The notes under the pieces are model-generated. The model ran no database searches and had not been told where the DNA came from. It saw nothing but the letters and a program-made list of their open reading frames with translations. The position numbers and the translations under genes are program-made. Shown here piece by piece: positions 55,860-64,000 of a stretch of 64,000 bases of DNA. Every line of letters begins with the position of its first letter. Within the stretch, counting starts at the first letter, position 1. Source of the stretch: Marinobacter nauticus (lineage in GTDB: Bacteria > Pseudomonadota > Gammaproteobacteria > Enterobacterales > Shewanellaceae). The stretch is from the NCBI RefSeq assembly GCF_019801015.1, contig NZ_JAHVJZ010000003.1:372001-436000 (forward strand). The letters are read 5' to 3'.

Positions 55860-56729
55860 ATGGAGGAAAAATATCTGGTGCCAATTCGACGTCGTTTCTG
55901 GTCCAGTACGGTGCTGTTGATCGGAGCAGCGCTACTTTTTTCCGCCACCACCTTTCCGTTGCTGACCGAGTTCGGCCATTTTTCACTGTTGGGACTGCTG
56001 GGGGCGCTGGTGGCAAACAGTACCGGCGCGGGCGGCGGTGTCGTGTTTATTCCGGCATTTAATCAGCTTAACCTGCCGCCCGATGCCGCTGTCGCCACCT
56101 CGTTCGCGATTCAGTGCTTTGGGATGACAGCAGGCGCTGCCGCCTGGTATCGGCACGCGCGAAATGACGCTGTCGGGGCAAATCAAGGCGTCTGGGGCCC
56201 GCTGCTGCCCGCCGTAGGCTACACCCTGGCCGGAACGTTACCCGGATTGATTGCCGGCCGCGCGCTGCCTGCCCCCAGTGACCTGCACGCCCTGTTCTCC
56301 CTGTTTTCGGTTGCCCTTGGGGCGCTCATTCTGCTGCTCTCTTTTCGCGCCCTAACAGCGCAACCTCGTCAACGATTGGCCGCCCACCACCCTGCCCTGC
56401 TGGTGGCACTGGGAGCGGCGGGTGGCGTAATCACCGCCTGGCTGTCCGTGGGGGTGGGTGAGCTGTTGGTGATCTTCCTGATTCTGCTGCGCTGCCACAG
56501 TGCCACTGCCGTTGCCGCCGGGGTAATGGTGTCTGCAATCACCGTGTGGTTTGCCATGGTGCTTAATCTGCTGCAGGGCGCCCCAATACACTGGTCCATT
56601 GTTCTGTTTGCCGGGCCGGCAGCGGTGGTGGGTGGGGTCGTGGCCCGCAAGCTGGCCACGGTGATGTCGCCGCTGCAACTCAAACGCTTTTTTGCCTGCT
56701 GGATCCTGTTTGTGGGACTGGTCGGCTAA
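55860..56729 (+). CDS. TSUP-family (TauE/SafE) membrane permease
   Basis: 289 residues, about eight hydrophobic helices in two repeats; L-G-A-L-V-A-N-S-T-G-A-G-G-G-V-V-F-I-P near residues 47-65 and G-A-A-G-G-V-I-T-A-W-L-S-V-G near 187-200 are the repeat motifs. Family members move sulfite, sulfonates or other organic anions. Substrate unknown here. ATG 55860 has AAGGAG upstream. Divergent from the hexosaminidase gene with a NagR-type operator in front, which ties it to amino-sugar use. Confidence 0.88.
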   Translation: MEEKYLVPIRRRFWSSTVLLIGAALLFSATTFPLLTEFGHFSLLGLLGALVANSTGAGGGVVFIPAFNQLNLPPDAAVATSFAIQCFGMTAGAAAWYRHARNDAVGANQGVWGPLLPAVGYTLAGTLPGLIAGRALPAPSDLHALFSLFSVALGALILLLSFRALTAQPRQRLAAHHPALLVALGAAGGVITAWLSVGVGELLVIFLILLRCHSATAVAAGVMVSAITVWFAMVLNLLQGAPIHWSIVLFAGPAAVVGGVVARKLATVMSPLQLKRFFACWILFVGLVG

Positions 56730-56746
56730 TCCGCCTGAGACAAACA

Positions 56747-56773
56747 AAAACCCCCGCCAATGCGGGGGTTTTG
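56747..56773. terminator. Bidirectional terminator between permease and sapC-like gene
   Basis: AAAACCCCCGC-CAAT-GCGGGGGTTTT. Confidence 0.9.
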
Positions 56774-56787
56774 AGCGGGTGATCCGT

Positions 56788-57477
56788 TTACTGGGAAAAA
56801 CGGTGCAACTGATTGAGGGACGCCAGGTGGAAATGTGCCGCTGCCAGCACGCCCTTGCGAGCGAATTCCAGCATCTCTTCATCCGGCAGCGCCTGAAGCT
56901 TCTCTTCATCCACCATATAGATGCCATTCAGGGTGTGCTCCTGTCCGCCAGCACGAACCCGCAAGGATTTGGATACCAGCAGTTCATGCTTCAGCAGCAG
57001 CTCAATCAACATCTCGGTCAGGCGTTGATTGTCCGTAAGCCGGCTGATGAACTCGACGGCGGATTTCAGAAACGGAGTCTGTTCGCCTTCTTCGGTGTAC
57101 AGACGCTCCCCCTGCTCCTGACTGACCCGGGCTGATTGGGTATCGATACCGATAAACACATCTCCGTTCTCGTTGGCCTGATTGCCCAGCACAAAAGGCT
57201 GTCGAATCATGTACTGCGGCACGTAACCGGATTTCCAGTGGCTGCCCTCGACAAAGTGATTATGCCCGCCTTTCAGCCCCAGCAGCGCCACAGAACGGAA
57301 TTGACCGGTTTCACCGTCTTTCACAAACACAATAGGCAGATGGCCACAGGCCTGGCCAAACTCTTTCACCGTCACCGGGATAAGGTGCTGTTCTGCCATA
57401 AAGCTGAAATCCGTCAGCGGACTGACCCGCAGCTCCCGATGGGCGCTGGAATTGAGGATTTGAAACCGTTCTTCCAT
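56788..57477 (-). CDS. SapC-family protein
   Basis: 229 residues, no signal peptide. Matches the SapC family named after a Campylobacter surface-layer gene cluster: E-F-G-Q-A-C-G-H-L-P-I-V-F-V, Q-F-R-S-V-A-L-L-G-L, Y-V-P-Q-Y-M-I-R-Q-P-F and L-Y-T-E-E-G-E. Biochemical role unknown. It recurs next to tryptophan-halogenase-like genes and TonB receptors in carbohydrate loci. ATG 57477 has AAGGAG upstream. 23 bases downstream of the halogenase-like gene, same operon. Confidence 0.9.
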   Translation of the reverse strand: MEERFQILNSSAHRELRVSPLTDFSFMAEQHLIPVTVKEFGQACGHLPIVFVKDGETGQFRSVALLGLKGGHNHFVEGSHWKSGYVPQYMIRQPFVLGNQANENGDVFIGIDTQSARVSQEQGERLYTEEGEQTPFLKSAVEFISRLTDNQRLTEMLIELLLKHELLVSKSLRVRAGGQEHTLNGIYMVDEEKLQALPDEEMLEFARKGVLAAAHFHLASLNQLHRFSQ

Positions 57478-57500
57478 GGTCGTACTCCTTATTATCGTTA

Positions 57501-59042
57501 TTAAATCTGGTGCAGTCCGTACTGGCGCACCTTGTCGATCAATGCCCGATTGGGTTTCAACAACTGAAGCATCCCTTCGGTGTATTGGCTTACGTCAGTG
57601 CAGTGCCTTAGGAAAGGCTTATCCGCCCCGCCCCACGCCTGCCGTCCGTGCAGCTGGGTTTCGAATTCCATACCGTATAGGACGTAGCAGTAGCTGGCCA
57701 GATTAAACACCTCCAGCCGGCTGTCAAAATCAAACTCGCAGGGCGTGCGGTGCTGCCAGAGAGCCAGTCGCTCCTGCAGCGTATCGGACACGATCGGGTT
57801 ATTGCGGTTATCCTGCCAGAACGCGGTATCGTCCCGCTGACTGAGCCGGTAGTGCAGCTGGATAAAGTCGATGACCCGCTCCCAGGCCTCGACCATAACC
57901 CGGTTAAAGCGACGGGCGGCAACCGGCATCTCGGTATCCACTGCCGGCACCATCTCTGCCAGCATGCGACAGGCGGTGTCGGTCACCAGAATGGCGGTGG
58001 CTTCCAGTGGCTCAACAAAGCCCTGAGACAGCCCAATGGCCACACAGTTGTTGCGCCAGAACTCCTGGCGGTAACCGATTTTCATTGGGATCTTACGGGG
58101 TTCCAGCCCTTCGCTCCCTTTACCGGCATAAGCGCGCAGTATCCGTTCGGCTTCTTCATCCCCCATATACTGACTGGAATACACGTGGCCGATGCCCCGA
58201 CGCTCCTGCAGGCCGATGTCCCATATCCAACCGGCAGGCTGTGCGGTTGCAATGGTGGAACTGGCAACCGGCTGCGCGCTGTCGGTATAGGGCACCTGAA
58301 ATGCCAGTGCGGTATCCACAAACAGCTGTGAAGATTTATCCACGAAGGGCACCCGGTACACATCCCCCAACAGGCGGCAGGCAAAGCCCGAGCAGTCGAT
58401 AAAGAGGTCCGCTTCCAGCGCCTCTCCCTGCTCAAGAATCACCGACTCGATGTCCCCGTTGAGATGAGTCCGCGCATCCACCACCTTGCCGTAACGGTGG
58501 ATCACACCAAAGCGTTCAACGGCATTATCCCGCATCAGCTCGGCAAATTTGCGGGCATCAAAGTGGAACGCGTAGTCAAAGTGACCGGCGTATTCGGCTT
58601 GGGTCATCAGTTTCGGGGCCAGGCCGGCATCGCACACCGCACCCTGAGCGGTCAGCGTATCGACAAAGCTTTTGTTGCGATCTGACGCCAGCCACTGATT
58701 GGCCATGGCGCCATAGGGTAAGGCGCGGTATTCAAAGGGATGATGGTAATAATGACCGGGCTTCTGCTCCGGGTTATGCAGCCAGTCCACAAACTTGATC
58801 GATTGTTTGAAGGTGGCGTTGCAGTGACGAAACATGTCGGTTTCGCGAATGCCGAAACGCTTCAGGGTTTCCCGAATCATCGGTACTGTCCCTTCCCCGA
58901 CACCAATAGTGCCTATCTCTTTCGACTCCACCAGGGTAATGGTGATCCCACTGCCGACCAGGGTTGAAGCAAGATGGTTGGCCGCCAGCCAACCGGCGGT
59001 CCCCCCGCCCAGAATGACAATCCGTTTTATTCCATTGCTCAT
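57501..59042 (-). CDS. Tryptophan-halogenase-like flavoprotein
   Basis: 513 residues. FAD-binding I-V-I-L-G-G-G-T-A-G-W-L-A-A near residues 8-21, the flavin-dependent halogenase candidate Lys in A-T-F-K-Q-S-I near 80, and C-S-G-F. The halogenase fingerprint W-x-W-x-I-P appears as W-I-W-D-I-G, so Pro is replaced by Gly. True indole halogenation is doubtful; such paralogs sit in TonB-receptor carbohydrate loci with unknown role. ATG 59042; weak ribosome site. 121 bases after the TonB receptor stop, with a terminator between. Confidence 0.9.
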   Translation of the reverse strand: MSNGIKRIVILGGGTAGWLAANHLASTLVGSGITITLVESKEIGTIGVGEGTVPMIRETLKRFGIRETDMFRHCNATFKQSIKFVDWLHNPEQKPGHYYHHPFEYRALPYGAMANQWLASDRNKSFVDTLTAQGAVCDAGLAPKLMTQAEYAGHFDYAFHFDARKFAELMRDNAVERFGVIHRYGKVVDARTHLNGDIESVILEQGEALEADLFIDCSGFACRLLGDVYRVPFVDKSSQLFVDTALAFQVPYTDSAQPVASSTIATAQPAGWIWDIGLQERRGIGHVYSSQYMGDEEAERILRAYAGKGSEGLEPRKIPMKIGYRQEFWRNNCVAIGLSQGFVEPLEATAILVTDTACRMLAEMVPAVDTEMPVAARRFNRVMVEAWERVIDFIQLHYRLSQRDDTAFWQDNRNNPIVSDTLQERLALWQHRTPCEFDFDSRLEVFNLASYCYVLYGMEFETQLHGRQAWGGADKPFLRHCTDVSQYTEGMLQLLKPNRALIDKVRQYGLHQI

Positions 59043-59110
59043 TTTCTGTCCCTAACTGCTTGCGGCGTGTGCCAATCCATTGTGCCCTGTGCCGGGCACC
59101 AGACAAGAAT

Positions 59111-59148
59111 AAAAAAGCTCCGATGAATCGCTTCAACGGAGCTTTTTT
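59111..59148 (-). terminator. Terminator after the TonB receptor
   Basis: AAAAAAGCTCCG and CGGAGCTTTTTT arms around a 14-base loop; on the minus strand T6 follows. Partial readthrough would feed the halogenase-sapC genes. Confidence 0.8.
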
Positions 59149-59163
59149 CTCAACGGTTTACCA

Positions 59164-61836
59164 TCAGAACTTCAGCTTCACACCCACGGTGTACAGCGTG
59201 TCACGCTCGTAGGTAGACACCGGGTAGCCCTCGGTAAAGCGAGGCGCACCAGTGTTACCACCTGCCGCCGCGTTATCGTTACCCAGCTCAACATCGTCTT
59301 CGCCGGTCACGTTTACCGCATCCAGAGTAAAGCTCACGTGCTCGTTCAGGTTGTAGGCAAAGCTCAGATCCAGAGTACCGATGTCGTCGTGCAGACGGTT
59401 GGCGTAGAAACCCACTTCACGCACCATGTACTCGCTGCGCCAGTTGTAGGCCGCACGGGCACTGAACCAGTCGTTCTCATAGAACGCCACAACGTTAACG
59501 TAGTTCTCGGAGCTGTCAGAGAAGACGCCATTGCGGTCAGCAAAGTTCAGCGGGTCGGTGGAAGCGTCCGCGTAGGTGTAGTTGAAGATACCGCCGAAGC
59601 CACTGTCAAAGGTGTGCATCCACTGGAATTCAATACCCTTGATGTCGCCACCGTCGCCGTTCACACGGGAGTCGATGGTCCAGCAATCTGCAGAAACGCA
59701 CCCTTCCGGCAGTTCGCCGGCCGGCACGCCAATCAGATCCGGCGCTTCAACCCCGATTTGCTGGTTCAGCTGACGGTCAACACGAGTGAAGTTATCAACG
59801 TCTTTATAGAAGGCACCGATGGCCAGCAGTGAAGACGGGGTGTAGTACCACTCAACGCCCAGATCGGCCTGGTTAGCCAGGTAAGGATCCAGACGAACGG
59901 TGCCCTGGATCAGGCCTTCGTTACCCGGAGTGTTATCCTGCTGACCGACGAAACGCTGGTTGCTGAACATGTCGTCGTAGTTGGGGCGAGTCAGAACACG
60001 AGCCGCACTGGCACGCAGAATCACGTCATCAACGATGTCGAACGCCAGGTTGAAGCTCGGCAGCCACTCGCTGTAATCGTACTCGTCGTACACCAGACCA
60101 TCGGAGAACTCGATGCCGCCATCAACGAAAGTCTGCTCGTAGTAACCGCCTTTGGCCGTGGTGTCGATGTAACGCACACCAAAGTTACCGCGGAAGCGCT
60201 CGGTGGCGTAGGTCGCCATTACGTAAGCGGCCAGGTTCTTCTCGTTAATGGTGGCAGTGGCGGTCTTATCTTCGTACCAGCTGTCGATCTGAGACAGGGT
60301 GTGATTGATCATAAAGCTGCCGTCAGGCGCCGCGATCATCTTGCCGCCCATACCCGCTTCCAGAGTACCGTCGGTCATCTGAGACCCGGTAGGGTGGAAG
60401 TCTGCGTCCGCTTTGTAGTTCGGACGGAACTGCTGAGTCTTCACGTCATGGTCGGCGTAGCGAACACCCAGGTCGATGGTGTTGATGATGCCCAGATCAA
60501 CGTCGAACTGGAAATCCACCTGAGCATAAGTCTCTTCATCGGTGTTCGGCTGCTGAACCACCTGGCTGCCTTGCAGGCCCAGCCAGCCGGTGATCTCTTC
60601 CGGCACGGCATCTGCGCCATATCCGGGGGTGTCAATGATGGCCACATCGCCGGTAGCATCGATGGTACCCGCTGCGTACTGGGGATCCAGCATCGCGGCG
60701 TAGTTGGTTTCGAAGGAGGTGCCGCCAGTGGCTTCAGTGGTACCAAACTGAGTGCTGACGGTGTAGGTGTCACCGCTGTAGGTCAGTTTGAAGTCGATGG
60801 TTTCGGAGTCCATGGTCCCGTTACGAGGACGCACATCCCAGAACACCTGCTCGCCGTCGGCGGCGGTAGTGGTTTTGCGCAGACACAGGTCGCTGCCGGT
60901 CTGGCTGGTGGAGGGCACTTCACAGCGCTCATCATTGGCGATGCCGCCGGCCTGCGGTACCCAGCTGGCGGTGTTGATGTTGTCCGCACCCAGCTCCAGC
61001 TTCAGGTAGTGCAGGGTCATATCCAGGTTGCCGGTCGGCGCGTACTGCATGGTCAGGTCGTAGGCACGACGCTCACGTTCCTGATGGAAGTTCACGTCCG
61101 CATAGCGGCCACCCCAGGAAACCAGAGCTTCCTGGCCCTTACGCTCAAGGGTGTAGTCCTGGAAGGCACCGCCCACCAGAATACCGAAGGTTTCAGAGTC
61201 GTTTTTCCAGCTGTAGAGGCCTGACAGGTCCGGCTCAAACTCCTCGGAACCGGTGGCATACTGACCGGCGATGGAACCAAATACGCTGTTGGAATCCAGC
61301 TCTAGCGGCTTACGGGTGTTGACCTGAACGGTACCACCCACGCCACCTTCAACCAGGTTGGCCTGGGAGCTCTTGTATACCTGAACGCTGGAAACCAGCT
61401 CAGAAGGCAACAAAGAGTAGTTGAAGGAACGGTCGATGGCCTGCTGGGAATACCAGCCGGTAGATGCCACGCTCTGACCGTTCAGAGTGGTCAGGGTCTG
61501 CTGGTTGCTGGCACCACGAATGGATACGGTGGAACCTTCACCAAACTGTTTAGATACCGCAATACCCGGGATTCGGCTCAGGGAATCCGCAATATTGTTG
61601 TCCGGAAACTTACCGATGTCTTCGGCGGTCACCGCGTCAACAACGGCATTATTGAAACGTTTTTCATTCATTGAAGCGGCCAGTGAGGCGCGCAAGCCGC
61701 GAACTTCAATACGCTCAACGTTAGCATTCGCTTCGGCTTCTTCAGCCATGGCGGTAGCCGGAAGCAGCGTACCCGCTCCCAGCACCATGGCGATGGAAGT
61801 CGCCAGCAGTTGTTTCTCGAACTTAACAGTTCCCAT
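59164..61836 (-). CDS. TonB-dependent outer-membrane receptor, chitooligosaccharide/GlcNAc type
   Basis: 890 residues. Signal peptide (ends A-T-A-M-A), a TonB-box-like V-E-R-I-E-V-R-G segment near residue 40, plug domain (about 55-170) with I-A-D-S-L-S-R-I-P-G-I and V-E-G-G-V-G-G-T-V, then the 22-stranded barrel ending V-G-V-K-L-K-F. The length and the I-P-G-I-A-V plug fit the Xanthomonas/Caulobacter carbohydrate receptor subfamily. Two NagR-type palindromes lie upstream, so the likely substrate is chitin oligosaccharide. ATG 61836 has AAGGGG upstream. Confidence 0.92.
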   Translation of the reverse strand: MGTVKFEKQLLATSIAMVLGAGTLLPATAMAEEAEANANVERIEVRGLRASLAASMNEKRFNNAVVDAVTAEDIGKFPDNNIADSLSRIPGIAVSKQFGEGSTVSIRGASNQQTLTTLNGQSVASTGWYSQQAIDRSFNYSLLPSELVSSVQVYKSSQANLVEGGVGGTVQVNTRKPLELDSNSVFGSIAGQYATGSEEFEPDLSGLYSWKNDSETFGILVGGAFQDYTLERKGQEALVSWGGRYADVNFHQERERRAYDLTMQYAPTGNLDMTLHYLKLELGADNINTASWVPQAGGIANDERCEVPSTSQTGSDLCLRKTTTAADGEQVFWDVRPRNGTMDSETIDFKLTYSGDTYTVSTQFGTTEATGGTSFETNYAAMLDPQYAAGTIDATGDVAIIDTPGYGADAVPEEITGWLGLQGSQVVQQPNTDEETYAQVDFQFDVDLGIINTIDLGVRYADHDVKTQQFRPNYKADADFHPTGSQMTDGTLEAGMGGKMIAAPDGSFMINHTLSQIDSWYEDKTATATINEKNLAAYVMATYATERFRGNFGVRYIDTTAKGGYYEQTFVDGGIEFSDGLVYDEYDYSEWLPSFNLAFDIVDDVILRASAARVLTRPNYDDMFSNQRFVGQQDNTPGNEGLIQGTVRLDPYLANQADLGVEWYYTPSSLLAIGAFYKDVDNFTRVDRQLNQQIGVEAPDLIGVPAGELPEGCVSADCWTIDSRVNGDGGDIKGIEFQWMHTFDSGFGGIFNYTYADASTDPLNFADRNGVFSDSSENYVNVVAFYENDWFSARAAYNWRSEYMVREVGFYANRLHDDIGTLDLSFAYNLNEHVSFTLDAVNVTGEDDVELGNDNAAAGGNTGAPRFTEGYPVSTYERDTLYTVGVKLKF

Positions 61837-61890
61837 CAGAATCCCCTTCCGTGCTCTTGTTATCTCTGTCGCTTGGATTTCCATGTCGGA

Positions 61891-61904
61891 TGACAGCGTT
61901 GTCA
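61891..61904. promoter_or_regulatory. NagR-type operator, TonB receptor proximal
   Basis: TGACAGCGTTGTCA, 55 bases before the receptor ATG. Same palindrome core as at the other nag promoters. Confidence 0.7.
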
Positions 61905-62075
61905 TGGATGTAACTTAACTTACACAAATTAGCGGGCGATCACCACATCTGGAGAACATTTTTTTAACCGTTAAAAATCATGCACTTGTGATAAGTAATG
62001 ACCAGAAATCAGGGAAAACGGCCCTATTTGGAAGGCTGGGCATACAGGGAAAAGCCCTATTTTCCCTGACAAAAA

Positions 62076-62089
62076 TGACAAGGCTGTCA
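62076..62089. promoter_or_regulatory. NagR-type operator, TonB receptor distal
   Basis: TGACAAGGCTGTCA; the centre differs (AGGC). Its minus-strand reading gives TTGACA (62085-62090), a consensus -35, but no clear -10 follows at the right distance. Confidence 0.5.
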
Positions 62090-62498
62090 ATTAGCTTGGT
62101 GGTAAAAGCGAAAGAAGGGGGAGATTTGCTGTCGGCATGGATGTAAATGCAATGAAATCAAATTCAGGGCGGCAACTTCCCCTATTTTTTACCGGAGCGA
62201 AACATCGCCCCAATCACATTCTGTAATATTTTTTCAGGAATTAATTTCACATTGAGCGCCATTCATTTGCGACCGGATCACACAAAGTGGCTACAAACTC
62301 AGGAAAATAGGCGACAGGGAGCAAAAATAGAGTGGCAACACCAATTAAGTCATTTTGAAAGAAAACAACACAATTGCTAGACTTCAGCTATTACGCCACA
62401 CCAACCCAAGGATCGACGCCTCTTCGGCTCCCAGGGCCTTTGTGCCTATGGTTAGGGTGCGCATTGCCGTTTCAGTCTCAAATACCTGGAGTCAAACC

Positions 62499-63788
62499 AT
62501 GACCAATATCGTGATCGTCGGCGGCGGTGCCGGCGGTATGGAGATTGTGACCAAGCTGGGCCGTAAGCTCGGACGCAAGGGGAAAGCCCAGATCACTCTG
62601 GTGGATCAGTCTGACCACCACATCTGGAAGCCTCTGCTGCACGAACTGGCCACCGGCAGTCTGGATGAAGGGCTTAACGCTCTGGATTACCGTGTTCACG
62701 CTTCCCAGAACGGCTATCGCTTTGAGCAGGGCACCCTGCACGCGCTGGATCAGGTCAATCACCAGATTGTGCTGGCCCCGATCTATGACAATAAGGGCAT
62801 TGAAGTGCTGCCGGAGCGTCGTCTCGATTACGACTATCTGGTGCTTGGCGTTGGTGCCATCACCAATGACTTTGGTATCCCCGGCGTCAGCGAGCATTGC
62901 GACTTCCTGGATCTGACCGAGCAGGCGATGGGTCTGCGTAAGAAGATCCTCAACCGCTTCCTGCGCTACGCCAAGAACCACGATCACAAGCACTTTGAGA
63001 TCACCATCGTTGGTGCGGGCGCCACCGGTGTTGAGATGGCGGCAGAGATGCACCACGCCGCAGATACCCTGCGTGGCTACGGTTACGAGATCAGTGAAGA
63101 CCTGCTGCGGGTTACTCTGGTGGAAGCCGCCGATCGCGTGCTGCCCCGGGTCGAGAAGCCGCGCATCTGTAATGCGGTGGCCGAAGAGTTGGAGAAGCTG
63201 GGCGTTGTGGTGAAAACCCACACCCGCATCACCGAGGTGACCGAGCGTGGCATGCAAACGGCCGACGGCGAGTTCCTGCCGTCTGACCTGATGATCTGGT
63301 CTGCTGGCGTGATGGGTCACCCCTTCCTCACCACTCTGGGTCTGGAGACCAACAACGCCAACCAGATCATGGTGAAGCCGAATTGTCAGGTGCCCAGCAA
63401 CGATCGCATCTTTGCCTTTGGCGACTGTGCGGCCTGCCCGCAGCCGGATGGCAGCTTCACGCCGCCGCGGGGCCAGACGGCCCGTCAGATGGCTCTGATG
63501 ATCGGTGACAATATTCAGCGCCTGATGGCGGATCCCAACGCCGAACTGAAAGAGTACGTCTATAAGGACCTCGGCTCCCTGGTGAACCTGTCCAAGTTCC
63601 ACACCGTGGGCAACCTGATGTCCTTTATGGGCGGCGGCATCGCGGTGGAAGGCAAAGTGGCCAGACTGGTGTACACCTCACTGTACCGTCGCCATATGAT
63701 CGCGCTGCACGGTCCGGTCAAAGGCTTGTTCCTGATGGGTCTGAATGGCCTGCAACGCCTGATGCGACCTGAGCTGAAGCTGCACTAA
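62499..63788 (+). CDS. ndh: Type II NADH:quinone dehydrogenase
   Basis: 429 residues (E. coli Ndh 434). FAD motif I-V-I-V-G-G-G-A-G-G-M-E near residues 4-15, NADH motif I-T-I-V-G-A-G-A-T-G-V-E near 167-178, I-F-A-F-G-D-C-A near 303-310 and Q-T-A-R-Q-M-A. Membrane-associated, non-proton-pumping entry of electrons to quinone. ATG 62499 has CTGGAG upstream; the frame is open 48 codons further without conserved sequence. Monocistronic. Confidence 0.97.
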   Translation: MTNIVIVGGGAGGMEIVTKLGRKLGRKGKAQITLVDQSDHHIWKPLLHELATGSLDEGLNALDYRVHASQNGYRFEQGTLHALDQVNHQIVLAPIYDNKGIEVLPERRLDYDYLVLGVGAITNDFGIPGVSEHCDFLDLTEQAMGLRKKILNRFLRYAKNHDHKHFEITIVGAGATGVEMAAEMHHAADTLRGYGYEISEDLLRVTLVEAADRVLPRVEKPRICNAVAEELEKLGVVVKTHTRITEVTERGMQTADGEFLPSDLMIWSAGVMGHPFLTTLGLETNNANQIMVKPNCQVPSNDRIFAFGDCAACPQPDGSFTPPRGQTARQMALMIGDNIQRLMADPNAELKEYVYKDLGSLVNLSKFHTVGNLMSFMGGGIAVEGKVARLVYTSLYRRHMIALHGPVKGLFLMGLNGLQRLMRPELKLH

Positions 63789-63803
63789 GTCGCAGTCTCA
63801 CAG

Positions 63804-63837
63804 TAAAAAAAGGAAGCCAACCGGCTTCCTTTTTTGT
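63804..63837. terminator. Terminator between ndh and ruvX
   Basis: AAAAAAAGGAAGCC-AACC-GGCTTCCTTTTTT, usable from both sides of the convergent pair. Confidence 0.9.
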
Positions 63838-63850
63838 TGTCAGTTCGGAC

Positions 63851-64000
63851 TCAGTAGAGGGACTCGAAGTAACTTTCCAGAATCAGCGCCGCCGCCAGGG
63901 CGTCCACCTGATCCTTTTTCAGGGCACGGTAGCCGCCATCTTCAAACAGCCTGGCCCGCGCATCCACCGTGGTCAGACGCTCATCCTGGGTCAGGGTCTC
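63851..64000 (-). CDS. ruvX: RuvX/YqgF nuclease, C-terminal part (cut by window edge)
   Basis: The last 49 residues of the Holliday-junction-resolvase-fold protein that matures 16S rRNA 5' ends. The visible end contains [18 protein letters not shown], the metal-site Asp in [10 protein letters not shown] and the terminal E-S-Y-F-E-S-L-Y, close to E. coli YqgF. The N-terminus lies beyond position 64000. Confidence 0.93.
   Translation of the reverse strand, partial: ETLTQDERLTTVDARARLFEDGGYRALKKDQVDALAAALILESYFESLY

Larger units (their letters stand above)
61837..62498. other. 662-base regulatory interval between TonB receptor and ndh
   Basis: No gene seen. It holds two NagR-type palindromes, a direct repeat AGGGAAAA(CG)GCCCTATTT at 62011-62029 and 62046-62063, and an AGGGAAAA-N6-TTTTCCCT inverted repeat (62046-62067). 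The sequence 61910-62350 is clearly AT-richer than its surroundings. The ndh promoter was not pinpointed. Confidence 0.5.

Noticed and set aside
57501-59042. Annotating the flavoprotein as prnA or another tryptophan halogenase
   Set aside because: The W-x-W-x-I-P fingerprint is altered and the neighbourhood is carbohydrate uptake, so a halogenation call is not supported.

Overview
The window is a GC-rich, densely coded gammaproteobacterial chromosome segment. Housekeeping gene order (rlmE-ftsH-folP, yhbY, greA, carAB, dapB, dnaKJ, grpE, nadK, recN, bamE, ratA-rnfH, smpB-ssrA), protein similarity recalled from E. coli and Shewanella, and a Shewanella-type N-acetylglucosamine (nag) regulon point to the Alteromonadales. 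A Ferrimonas/Shewanella relative is the best guess. This is inferred from family knowledge; no database search was run.

Layout. 1-17.5 kb is housekeeping on the minus strand: tpiA (cut by the window edge), folP, ftsH, rlmE, greA, carB, carA, dapB, an FKBP isomerase, two peptidases, dnaJ and dnaK. 17.8-21.2 kb holds an EamA exporter, a LysR regulator with a divergent short-chain dehydrogenase, and an L,D-transpeptidase-fold protein. 21.2-28 kb is the most interesting accessory block: a TtrS/TtrR-like two-component system, a porin, an ApbE flavin transferase and a large FMN-binding lipoprotein. Their control regions share a 17-20 base motif in three copies. 28-35.8 kb is again core: grpE, nadK, an SDR, recN with two LexA boxes, an iron alcohol dehydrogenase, bamE, rnfH, ratA, smpB and ssrA (tmRNA). 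A degenerate second copy of the ssrA 3' end and its terminator lies about 0.9 kb downstream, which suggests an integration scar. 37-46 kb carries small hypotheticals, three paralogous pectate-lyase-like secreted proteins with Asp-Pro linkers, and an EAL phosphodiesterase. 46-62 kb is a chitin/N-acetylglucosamine locus: NagR, NagX, NagP, NagA, NagB-II, NagK, a GH20 hexosaminidase, a TSUP permease, SapC, a tryptophan-halogenase-like flavoprotein and a TonB receptor. The end carries ndh and the 3' part of ruvX.

How genes work together. The nag locus covers outer-membrane uptake (TonB receptor), trimming of chitooligosaccharides (hexosaminidase), inner-membrane uptake (NagP), phosphorylation (NagK), deacetylation (NagA) and deamination (NagB-II). 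Five copies of the palindrome TGACA-N4-TGTCA lie at its promoters and are the likely NagR sites. Heat-shock genes dnaK (two promoters), grpE and rlmE-ftsH all have sigma-32-like promoters. The best candidate for an undescribed system is the flavinylation block at 21-28 kb. There, a periplasmic-ligand-sensing kinase may control a porin, an FMN transferase and a flavolipoprotein with three FMN-bind-like repeats, which resembles the extracytoplasmic flavin electron-transfer modules known from other bacteria.
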